Assembly: GCF_001939115.1 (NCBI RefSeq)
Contig: NZ_MQTZ01000058.1
Span: 1 to 52,780, forward strand
Length of the DNA: 52,780 bases
Direction of reading: 5' to 3'
Source of the DNA: Leptolyngbya sp. 'hensonii'
GTDB taxonomy: Bacteria > Cyanobacteriota > Cyanobacteriia > GCF-001939115
Shown here piece after piece: positions 15,115 to 22,454 of the stretch. Numbering within the stretch: the stretch's first letter is position 1; each line of letters opens with the position of its first letter. The position numbers and the translations under genes are program-made. Below the pieces are notes generated by a model that was given only the letters and a program-made list of their open reading frames with translations, did not search any database and had not been told where the DNA came from.

Positions 15115-15279
15115 GGGTCTGTAGCTCTAGTGGCAGAGCACCTAAACCACCTTGTACCCTAACCGGCAAAGCTTACATACTAACTTCCTTTTAAGAAGCA
15201 AAAGCAGCTTTGTGTACTTGTACGAGGGATGAGTGCAATTCTCATCAGGAGGAGATCGGTTCGACTCCGACCAGATCCA
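15115..15279 (+). tRNA. tRNA-like gene, Lys(TTT) type, with large insertions
   Basis: GGGTCTG (15115-15121) pairs with CAGATCC (15272-15278). The D arm GCTC...GAGC (15124-15139) and a T arm with TTCGACT (15255-15271) are good. A CTTC-CTTTTAA-GAAG arm with anticodon TTT lies at 15184-15198. About 44 extra bases separate the D and anticodon arms, and about 50 extra bases lie before the T arm, including the stem GATGAG/CTCATC. The insertions are too short for a known group I intron. It is either a decayed gene or an unusual precursor that needs excision. Confidence 0.45.
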
Positions 15280-15510
15280 CTACAAATGATCTATTTTTTA
15301 TACAGATTTTTATATAGGTCTGCTTCCCCAGATCGAACGTGAGACAATATGATCGTTGGGTTCAAGACTCAGAGGCAGATTGACAAAAGGTTTCATCCGA
15401 ACTGGCTGACAAAAAGATCTTTGCATCCAGGCTAAAAAACATGGCCACTTGAATGCTCTGGAAGTTTAAAGGCGATTGATCTTCCAAGAGAGCCGTCTTG
15501 ATTTAGAAAA

Positions 15511-15667
15511 GGCGTTGCTGAATAGAAGTATGATTTTCGTGCTTGAGCCTTATGCAGCCCTCACCCTAGCCCTCTCCCAAAGGAGAGGGAACAAGAGTTT
15601 TAGCTCCCTTCTCCTGCGGGAGAAGGGTTGGGGATGAGGGTAATTCATATTTGCATTCAGCAAAGCC
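15511..15667 (+). repeat. MITE-1 copy 1 (157 bp)
   Basis: Terminal inverted repeats are GGCGTTGCTGAAT and the complement of GGCTTTGCTGAAT. By eye it differs at two positions from the inverted copy at 47248-47404. The interior has a strong CCCTTCTCC...GGAGAAGGG hairpin. ATTTAGAA occurs on both sides (offset by two bases on the left), a likely degraded target duplication. It ends 17 bases before the start of the pyruvate-kinase-like gene. The 231 bases 15280-15510 before it show no gene. Confidence 0.85.
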
Positions 15668-15684
15668 ATTTAGAAGGTTTTAAT

Positions 15685-17250
15685 ATGATGAGCGCCAGGT
15701 CAGAACTAGGCATCGAGCAGCCTGATCTTTCCAGCCCAGAGGCCCTGTTATTGACTTTGCAAGAACTTCGCCAGAACGTTGAATGCGAAGGGCAAGCTCT
15801 CTTTAACCAGTGGCGATCGCAGATTCAACGACCTGAATTTCTTGCCAGTGCCCTTAATTTGGCTCAATATCTGGCATTACGACGGCACGACCTGCGCAAC
15901 CTCCAAGCCGCCCTCATGCCCTGGGGGCTATCCTCGTTAGGGCGGATTGAAGCGCGCGTCATGCCCAATCTGGATGCCGTTATTACCACCCTGGAAGTCC
16001 TTTGCGGCTCTGAGTCTGCTCAGCACCGAAACCGTCCCCCGATCGAGTTCTTTTTTGAGGGCAATCGTTTACTCCAACAGCATACAGAAGAACTGTTCGG
16101 CCAACCTCTACCTCAGCGTCGAGTCAGGATTATGGTCACCCTCCCCAGCGAAGCCGCTACAGACTATGAGAGGGTACGAGAAATCATCCAACGGGGGGCA
16201 ACCTGTGTGCGAATTAACTGTGCCCACGATGCCCCAGCAAGTTGGGAGTGCATGATCAACCATATCCGCCGAGCAGAACAGGAGACAGGAACATCCTGTA
16301 GAGTCATGATGGACTTAGGCGGTCCCAAAATTCGTACCGGTTCTGTGTTTGCCCCCTGCGATCGCAAAAGGGTCTTTCGGGGAGATTACCTCTTGCTCTC
16401 CCGGCGAACTCCTGAACGCAACAGTGAAATTGGGGCAGGAGAGTCCATCCCAGCCCCAGTAGACCATTTCCAAATTTCCTGTACCGTTCCCGAAATTCTC
16501 GATTTACTGACAGTGGGCACACCCGTGTATATCGATGATGGCAAGATTCGGACTCGCGTTGTTGACACCCAATACTTATTCCCCGATGGAGAATTGGGAC
16601 TGTTGTTGCAGGTAACCCATGCCAGCCCCAAAGGAGTCAAACTCCGGCCTGAAAAAGGGCTGAATTTTCCAAATACGGTCTTGCCACTCAATCCCCTGAC
16701 TGAGAAAGATCTGTCCGACCTGGATTTTGTCGCTACCCATGCAGATATTATTGGCTACTCTTTTGTTCAACGATCGGCTGATATTCAGTTACTACAAAAG
16801 GAATTAGATCAGCGCTCCGGAGATCGACCGGTTCCACCTGCAATCGTGGCAAAAATTGAAACTGCGATCGCGGTGAGCAACCTGCCAGAATTAATCATTC
16901 ATGCAGCAGGGAAGCAGTCATTTGGTGTCATGATCGCGAGGGGCGACTTAGCTGTTGAAATTGGATACCAGCGGTTAACTGAGATCCAGGAAGAAATTCT
17001 CTGGCTTTGCGAAGCGGCTCATGTTCCTGTGATTTGGGCCACGCAAGTTCTAGAAAGTTTGGTAAAAGATGGTGCACCCTCTCGGGGAGAGATGACCGAT
17101 GCAGCTATGGCTGAACGGGCAGAGTGCGTCATGCTCAACAAAGGCCCGTTCATTGCCGAAGCTATCACTATTCTGGATGATGTACTAACGCGCATGGAAG
17201 CCCACCAGTTGAAAAAAACACCCCAGTTACGAGCCCTCCATTCCTGGTAA
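15685..17250 (+). CDS. Atypical pyruvate kinase-like protein
   Basis: The protein has 521 residues. The first 130 or so form a helical N-terminal extension not found in ordinary pyruvate kinase. The barrel follows with VRINCAHD, MMDLGGPKIRTG (substrate/K+ site), KGLNFP, VAKIET (catalytic Lys and metal-binding Glu), MIARGDLAVE (metal-binding Asp) and PVIWATQVLESLVKDGAPSRGE. A B-domain insert is present. The chain ends soon after the barrel, so the allosteric C-terminal domain is absent. AGAAGG seven bases before ATG 15685 sets the start; earlier in-frame codons (from 15628) lie inside MITE-1. Phosphotransfer from phosphoenolpyruvate to ADP is plausible, but such forms may act on other substrates. 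MITE-1 may have displaced its promoter. Confidence 0.8.
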   Translation: MMSARSELGIEQPDLSSPEALLLTLQELRQNVECEGQALFNQWRSQIQRPEFLASALNLAQYLALRRHDLRNLQAALMPWGLSSLGRIEARVMPNLDAVITTLEVLCGSESAQHRNRPPIEFFFEGNRLLQQHTEELFGQPLPQRRVRIMVTLPSEAATDYERVREIIQRGATCVRINCAHDAPASWECMINHIRRAEQETGTSCRVMMDLGGPKIRTGSVFAPCDRKRVFRGDYLLLSRRTPERNSEIGAGESIPAPVDHFQISCTVPEILDLLTVGTPVYIDDGKIRTRVVDTQYLFPDGELGLLLQVTHASPKGVKLRPEKGLNFPNTVLPLNPLTEKDLSDLDFVATHADIIGYSFVQRSADIQLLQKELDQRSGDRPVPPAIVAKIETAIAVSNLPELIIHAAGKQSFGVMIARGDLAVEIGYQRLTEIQEEILWLCEAAHVPVIWATQVLESLVKDGAPSRGEMTDAAMAERAECVMLNKGPFIAEAITILDDVLTRMEAHQLKKTPQLRALHSW

Positions 17251-17319
17251 ACAAAAATGGAGGCGAATGGCTTCGCCCCCACAGGTTACCTGGCTCATAA
17301 CTCCAGATCAATGTCCATC

Positions 17320-18444
17320 TCAGGCAGGTACGGCCTGGGTACGACGCTGCAACAGCCTGATGACGGCAGATTTTTCCAGCAACCCAACCAAACTGTTATT
17401 GCTCTGAATCACGGTCAGACTGGAAAGATGTTTTTCTTCCAGGTACTTGATCACCTCCAGAAGCGGTTGCTGGGCTGTCACTGTTCTGGATGCCTCGATC
17501 GGTTGCATCAGTTCACTCACCTGCACCAAGGACCAGCGATCGGTCGGGACTGAGGTCAATGCATCCACTGCAATTTCCCCTAACAATTCATTGGCTTCGT
17601 TCGTCACGAGAAATTTACGCCATTGATTCGGGCTCAGGATCAGTTGATCGGCAAATTCTCTCAAAGATGTGTGAGCCGAGACGATCGGGCTGTTGAGAGC
17701 AACGGCGTCAGCAGCGGTCAGCCCCACAAGCTGTTCTTGCACCGTGGCAAACTGGGCCGCCTGACCCGCATTCTGGAGCAAGAACCAGCCCACCAGTATG
17801 TTCCAGAAGTTGACTGAGCTACCGAACAATAGCAGGGGCAGAACACCTGAGCCGATCGCGACCCAGCCAAAAGCCTGACCAACGCGACCAGCAAATTGAA
17901 CCCCCCGGTAAGGGTTACCGGTAATTTTCCAGACGATCGCCTTGAGAATATTCCCCCCATCCAGAGGCAGACCCGGGATCAGGTTGAAGAAGGCTAGGGC
18001 CAGATTAACGGAAGCCAGGACACCCAGGACCGCTGCGATCGGGCCAGAGACAGCAGTCCCTACCCCAATCAGCATCATTAGACCGGCCAGGACCAGACTC
18101 ACCAGAGGACCTGCGATCGCCACCCAGAAGGCTGCAGCAGGGGTTTCAGATTCTTTTTCCAGGTTGGCTAATCCCCCGAACAGGAACAGGGTAATGGATT
18201 TCACCCCGATCCCCTGCCGCAAAGCCACAGCACTATGTCCCAACTCATGGGCCAGCACAGAGGCAAACAGGAGTAAGGCCGTCATCAGCCCCAAAAGCAG
18301 AGGCACCCCTGCCGATAGCCCCGGAAACTGAGCTGCCAGACCACTGCTGTAAGACCAGGTTACCAGGGCCAGGACAAAGAACCAGGACGGATTGACATAG
18401 AAGGGAATGCCGAATAAATTACCGACACGAATGCTGCCATTCAT
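17320..18444 (-). CDS. Site-2 protease family (M50) membrane metalloprotease with CBS pair
   Basis: The protein has 374 residues from ATG 18444, preceded by AAGGTGG; an in-frame start at 18522 adds an unlikely leader. Zinc-binding HELGH lies at about 66-70 in a membrane helix, and the second metal motif is in NLIPGLPLDGG. Six or so hydrophobic segments fill residues 10-235, and residues about 245-370 form two CBS domains that may bind adenine nucleotides. The family cuts transmembrane substrates such as anti-sigma factors; the substrate here is unknown. The gene converges with the pyruvate-kinase-like gene (69-bp gap containing a small GGCGAA/TTCGCC hairpin) and diverges from the SDR gene. 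Confidence 0.9.
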   Translation of the reverse strand: MNGSIRVGNLFGIPFYVNPSWFFVLALVTWSYSSGLAAQFPGLSAGVPLLLGLMTALLLFASVLAHELGHSAVALRQGIGVKSITLFLFGGLANLEKESETPAAAFWVAIAGPLVSLVLAGLMMLIGVGTAVSGPIAAVLGVLASVNLALAFFNLIPGLPLDGGNILKAIVWKITGNPYRGVQFAGRVGQAFGWVAIGSGVLPLLLFGSSVNFWNILVGWFLLQNAGQAAQFATVQEQLVGLTAADAVALNSPIVSAHTSLREFADQLILSPNQWRKFLVTNEANELLGEIAVDALTSVPTDRWSLVQVSELMQPIEASRTVTAQQPLLEVIKYLEEKHLSSLTVIQSNNSLVGLLEKSAVIRLLQRRTQAVPA

Positions 18445-18676
18445 AAACCACCTTGCTTGGCGTGAGGAGCATGGGCTCCAGGTCATGCTCCAATTGTAAC
18501 GAAGTGTTAAGAGTGTTCTCATCCTGCAGGATGGGGGGATAGCCGTCTAAAATGTGACGGTTCAGGTAGGGTTGAGTGAGCGGCTGTCCCCCTCCAACAG
18601 ACAATGCCTGGGCAGGAAAGATCGGTCCCACACCATTCAAATGGATCTTAGATACCTTGCAAACGCAATCTGTCCT

Positions 18677-19531
18677 ATGTCGATGAGCTTTTCCCAACAG
18701 ACCCTGATTCTGACTGGGGCATCCACAGGAATTGGCCGATCGCTGGCGATCGCCCTGGCCCAGAAGGGAGCCCGTCTGGTTCTGGCCGCTCGTAATCAGC
18801 CCGCCTTGGCAGAGACTGCTGCGGCCTGTATGGAGCAGGGGGGTGAGGCCATTGCGGTCCCGACGGATGTGACCAGATCGGAGGACTGCCAGCAGTTGGT
18901 TGCCGCTGCGATCGATCGGTTTGGTTGCCTTGATGCACTGATCAACAATGCGGGGACTTCCATGCTGGCCCGGTTCGATACCGTGACCGATCTCTCGATC
19001 TTTGAACAGATCATGCGGGTTAACTATCTGGGCGCAGTATATTGCACCCACTACGCCCTGCCCTATCTGAAAACCAGTCAGGGGCTGCTGGTGGCCATTT
19101 CATCGTTATGTGGCAAAACGGCAGTCCCGACCCGATCGGGCTATGTGGCCAGTAAACATGCCCTGCAGGGTTTTTTTGATACCCTGCGGATTGAGCTACA
19201 GGAGAGCGGGGTCGATGTCCTGGTCGTGTCCCCCGGTTTTGTGGCAACGGATATCCGGCAACGGGCCTTGGGCGCTGATGGCCACAGCTTGGGGCAGAGT
19301 CCCCGAGATGAGAGTAAAAATACAATGTCGGTTGAATTGTGCGTGGCCCAGATCATGCGGGCCATGGAGCGACGCCAGCGTGAACAGGTGATGACGCTAA
19401 AAGGGAAGTTGATTCCCTGGGTGAAGTTAGTGGCTCCTGGCCTGGTCGATCGGTGGTCACTGCGTGCAGCCCAAACCAAGTCCCCATCAATTCAGGGGGC
19501 TGCTGCTGCTGATGAGATGACTTCAAAATGA
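18677..19531 (+). CDS. Short-chain dehydrogenase/reductase (SDR)
   Basis: The protein has 284 residues with a classical SDR layout: nucleotide-binding TGASTGIG at residues 12-19, NNAG near 90, catalytic Ser in AISSLCGK, and Tyr-x3-Lys in SGYVASKHAL. VVSPGFVATDI follows as usual. AARN after the second strand is compatible with NADP(H) preference. The C-terminal extension resembles membrane-associated SDRs that reduce lipids or ketones; no substrate can be named. ATG 18677 is used; ATG 18683 is an alternative, and neither has a clear ribosome-binding site. The 3' end overlaps the convergent 155-aa gene by nine bases. Confidence 0.9.
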   Translation: MSMSFSQQTLILTGASTGIGRSLAIALAQKGARLVLAARNQPALAETAAACMEQGGEAIAVPTDVTRSEDCQQLVAAAIDRFGCLDALINNAGTSMLARFDTVTDLSIFEQIMRVNYLGAVYCTHYALPYLKTSQGLLVAISSLCGKTAVPTRSGYVASKHALQGFFDTLRIELQESGVDVLVVSPGFVATDIRQRALGADGHSLGQSPRDESKNTMSVELCVAQIMRAMERRQREQVMTLKGKLIPWVKLVAPGLVDRWSLRAAQTKSPSIQGAAAADEMTSK

Positions 19532-19990
19532 AGGATTGTGATCGTAGTCCAGGCAGCGATCGTTCAGCCAAGTTCTGCCTGTTTGTTCGCAGTCCCGCTG
19601 ATTCTTCAGCCAGGGGATGGCAGCGGGATGAACCTTATTCCCAGCAATAGGGAGGTTAAAGACACCCGCAACGACAACCGTACTGGCAGCCAGAAAAAGG
19701 CCCAGCATGACGGTCATAAAGAGGACATTAGCAGGGGTTAGAAGAGGATGGGACGCCCTTTCCATCCGACGACGGTCTACCGAGCGCCGCTCTTCCCCAA
19801 TTAACAAAACCAGGTAGAACCAGTTTCGGAAAAAAGGAAGGGATAATCGCAGGTCGATCGTATGCTTTCGGGGCTCCCGGAAGGCCCTTCGAAGAGCCTC
19901 AATCTGAGCAGGAGTAAACGTGACGGCAATTTCCGGTGGGATTCGGGATAGCCATGCTTCTGCAGCATTGGAATGGGAGGATGGTTTCAC
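19523..19990 (-). CDS. Hypothetical membrane protein, 155 aa
   Basis: A GTG start gives a 155-residue protein. Residues about 18-65 hold IPPEIAVTFTPAQIEALRRAF and a DLRLSLPFFRNWFYLVLLIGEERRS segment that could form a re-entrant or first membrane helix. A clear membrane helix (VLFMTVMLGLFLAASTVVVAG) lies at about 88-108. The tail has two cysteines (DCEQTG, RCLDYDHNPSF) that could form a disulfide outside the membrane. I know similar short proteins in cyanobacteria and proteobacteria but no function. It converges on the SDR gene. Confidence 0.7.
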   Translation of the reverse strand: MKPSSHSNAAEAWLSRIPPEIAVTFTPAQIEALRRAFREPRKHTIDLRLSLPFFRNWFYLVLLIGEERRSVDRRRMERASHPLLTPANVLFMTVMLGLFLAASTVVVAGVFNLPIAGNKVHPAAIPWLKNQRDCEQTGRTWLNDRCLDYDHNPSF

Positions 19991-20055
19991 AGGAAAACGG
20001 TTCGAAACAGGCAGAACTTGCTCTCTATGTTCAACGCAACCTGGGAAATCAATAT

Positions 20056-20125
20056 CAGTCCAATTGCGGATATTTGGTTAAATTTCAATGGCAATAGATC
20101 AGGATACCAGTTCAATTGCGGATAT
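20056..20125 (+). promoter_or_regulatory. Pair of 18-bp direct repeats upstream of the adenylate cyclase
   Basis: CAGTCCAATTGCGGATAT (20056-20073) and CAGTTCAATTGCGGATAT (20108-20125) match at 17 of 18 positions and start 52 bp apart, about five helical turns. They lie 100-230 bases before the cyclase gene. Two binding sites for one regulator on the same DNA face is the simplest reading. Confidence 0.5.
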
Positions 20126-20281
20126 AAGATTTCCAAATTATCCGTGAACATCCAGAGCTTCGATTTCTTCAAGAAGTCAGAGATCTATATCTGACAGGAA
20201 GTCCAGGAAGAACAGTCTTGAGGAGATTTGTATTCTAAGCTACCCCCAGCTTCTCAGTTCCCATGGATCAGACCTTTATCT

Positions 20282-22414
20282 ATGTCCTTTTTCCGGCATC
20301 TCAGTATCAAATCCAAGCTGATTGTCATGTTACTGGCAGTGAGTGGCTGTTCCATTCTGGTAACGGCATACATTGGGTATCAGAGCGGCAAATCAAACTT
20401 GACCGATCGGGTGTTCAATCAGTTGACCAGTCTGCGAGCTTCCAAGGCTTATCAGGTCGAATCTTACTTTAAGACCATCCGTAACCACATTCAGACCCTC
20501 AGCAATGATCTGACTGTAACCTTAGCCATGCAGGAATTTGCAGCAACCTACCAGGACATGGGAGCTGTTCAATTACCCCCATCCCTAGACCCCCCCCTGA
20601 CAAGCTATTATCGTCAGGAGTTTCTTACCCGCCTGGCCAAGGTTGAAAAAGGGATCCCTGTCCTTGATGCCTATCTTCCCAAAGACGCCGCATCCCGCTA
20701 TTTACAGTACCAGTACATTGCCGCCAATCCTCACCCTGTAGGCAAAAAGCATCTCCTGACTCAGGCAAAAGATGGTAGCGCCTATAGTCGCATCCACGCC
20801 CGCTACCACCCCATTTTTCGAGAAATTATCGAAAAATTTGGCTATTACGATCTGTTTTTGATCAACCTGGAAGGAACGATTGTTTACACCGTCTATAAAG
20901 AAACGGACTTCACCACAAACCTCACAACGGGTCCCTACAGCGACAGCAATTTAGCGCGTCTGGTGGCGGAAGTCCGTCGGGCGAAGGAACAAGGATATGC
21001 TCGCATCATTGACTTTGAGCCTTACGCACCCTCCTATCAAGCGCCAGCAGCCTTTATTGCTGCTCCCATTTTTCACCAATCGAAGTTAGTCGGAATGCTG
21101 GCAATTCAACTGCCTGTGAACGAGATGAACACAGTGATGACGGGAAACCGGAATTGGGAAAGGGATGGTCTGGGTAAAACTGGCGAGACCTATTTGGTAG
21201 GCCGAGATTACCGAATGCGAACGGTTTCCCGCTTTCTCGAAGAAGATCCAGAAGGATATGCTAAAACATTACGCACTCTGGGAGTCAGTGAAACAACCAT
21301 CAAGCGAATTCGTCAGTATGGAACATCCATTTTGCAACAGGAAGTCCGGACGATCGCAGTCGAGAAAGCCCTGGCTGGCCAGCAAGGCACCCAGATCATC
21401 CAAGACTATCGCGGCATTCCCGTTTTGAGTTCCTATGCCCCACTCCGAATTGATGACCTGGAATGGGTCATTCTGTCTGAAATGGACCTCGCAGAAGCCT
21501 ACGCCCCCATCTATGGATTTGGGCATCAGGTTCTCGTTTCAGCAACCCTGCTGATGCTATTGGTCACCTTGCTGGCCATGGGGTTAGCCTATCTCTTTGT
21601 TAAACCCGTTAATCAGATTATTGCCACCGCCCGTCAGGTCGAAGCGGGTCATCTGGATGCGATCACATTCTTCGAAACTGAGGATGAACTGGGAGAACTG
21701 GCTCGATCGTTCAACAGCATGGTGGAAAATTTGCGCGCACAAACCCAATTCGTCGAAGAGAAGCGGCAGGAAAATGAAAAGCTCCTTCTCAGTTTATTCC
21801 CCGCTGCGATCGCCAGACGATTGCAGCGGGGAGAGAAAGAGATTGCCGAAAATGTTCCTAATGTGACTATTTTGTTCGCTGACTTAACTGGGTTTTCCAG
21901 GCTTTCGGCAGCCCTCCCAGCAGAGGAAGTTGTTGCGATTCTGAATGATATTGTGACGGCTTTTGATGAGGCTGCTGAACGCTATGGCGTTGAGAAAATT
22001 AAGACAATTGGGGATAGTTACATGGCAATTTGTGGGCTCTCGATCCCCTATCTGGATCACGATCGGCGAGCTATTGACTTTGCTGCGGAGATCTTATTGA
22101 TTACGCGCCGGTTCAGCCATGAGCGAGGGCTGTCATTGAATATTCAAATTGGGATTAATTCTGGGGATATTGTGGCCGGATTGATTGGGAGAAGTAGAGT
22201 TCTCTACGATGTTTGGGGCGATGCCGTGAATATTGCCAGCGCTCTGCGGGAAACCTGCCCTGCTGGAGCCATTCTCGCCTCCGACAAGGTTTATAATCGG
22301 TTGCACGACCTCTACGAATTTGAACCCGCTGGGGAGGTGGATACCCATGGGAAAGCCAAAATCAAAGCCTGGAAATTGAAGAATGTACAGTATTCTCTTC
22401 GAGTAGAGAGTTAA
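20282..22414 (+). CDS. Membrane class III adenylate cyclase, dCache-HAMP-CHD
   Basis: The protein has 710 residues from ATG 20282; TTG 20228 in the same frame has AGGAG only two bases away and is less likely. A membrane helix (about 12-34), a double-Cache-like extracytoplasmic sensor to about 410, a second helix (about 418-440) and a HAMP segment precede the cyclase domain (about 525-710). Metal-binding D534 (FADLTGF) and D578 (TIGDSYM), and adenine-specifying K574 and D643 (YDVWGDAVN), are present, as is N650. The transition-state arginine expected four residues later is Ala654 (NIASALR). So ATP is the likely substrate, but activity may be low or need another arginine. It converges with the GGDEF-EAL gene. 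Confidence 0.88.
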   Translation: MSFFRHLSIKSKLIVMLLAVSGCSILVTAYIGYQSGKSNLTDRVFNQLTSLRASKAYQVESYFKTIRNHIQTLSNDLTVTLAMQEFAATYQDMGAVQLPPSLDPPLTSYYRQEFLTRLAKVEKGIPVLDAYLPKDAASRYLQYQYIAANPHPVGKKHLLTQAKDGSAYSRIHARYHPIFREIIEKFGYYDLFLINLEGTIVYTVYKETDFTTNLTTGPYSDSNLARLVAEVRRAKEQGYARIIDFEPYAPSYQAPAAFIAAPIFHQSKLVGMLAIQLPVNEMNTVMTGNRNWERDGLGKTGETYLVGRDYRMRTVSRFLEEDPEGYAKTLRTLGVSETTIKRIRQYGTSILQQEVRTIAVEKALAGQQGTQIIQDYRGIPVLSSYAPLRIDDLEWVILSEMDLAEAYAPIYGFGHQVLVSATLLMLLVTLLAMGLAYLFVKPVNQIIATARQVEAGHLDAITFFETEDELGELARSFNSMVENLRAQTQFVEEKRQENEKLLLSLFPAAIARRLQRGEKEIAENVPNVTILFADLTGFSRLSAALPAEEVVAILNDIVTAFDEAAERYGVEKIKTIGDSYMAICGLSIPYLDHDRRAIDFAAEILLITRRFSHERGLSLNIQIGINSGDIVAGLIGRSRVLYDVWGDAVNIASALRETCPAGAILASDKVYNRLHDLYEFEPAGEVDTHGKAKIKAWKLKNVQYSLRVES

Positions 22415-22454
22415 TGAATTTTCCTGTCTCGCCGGAGCAGTCACCCATCCCCAT

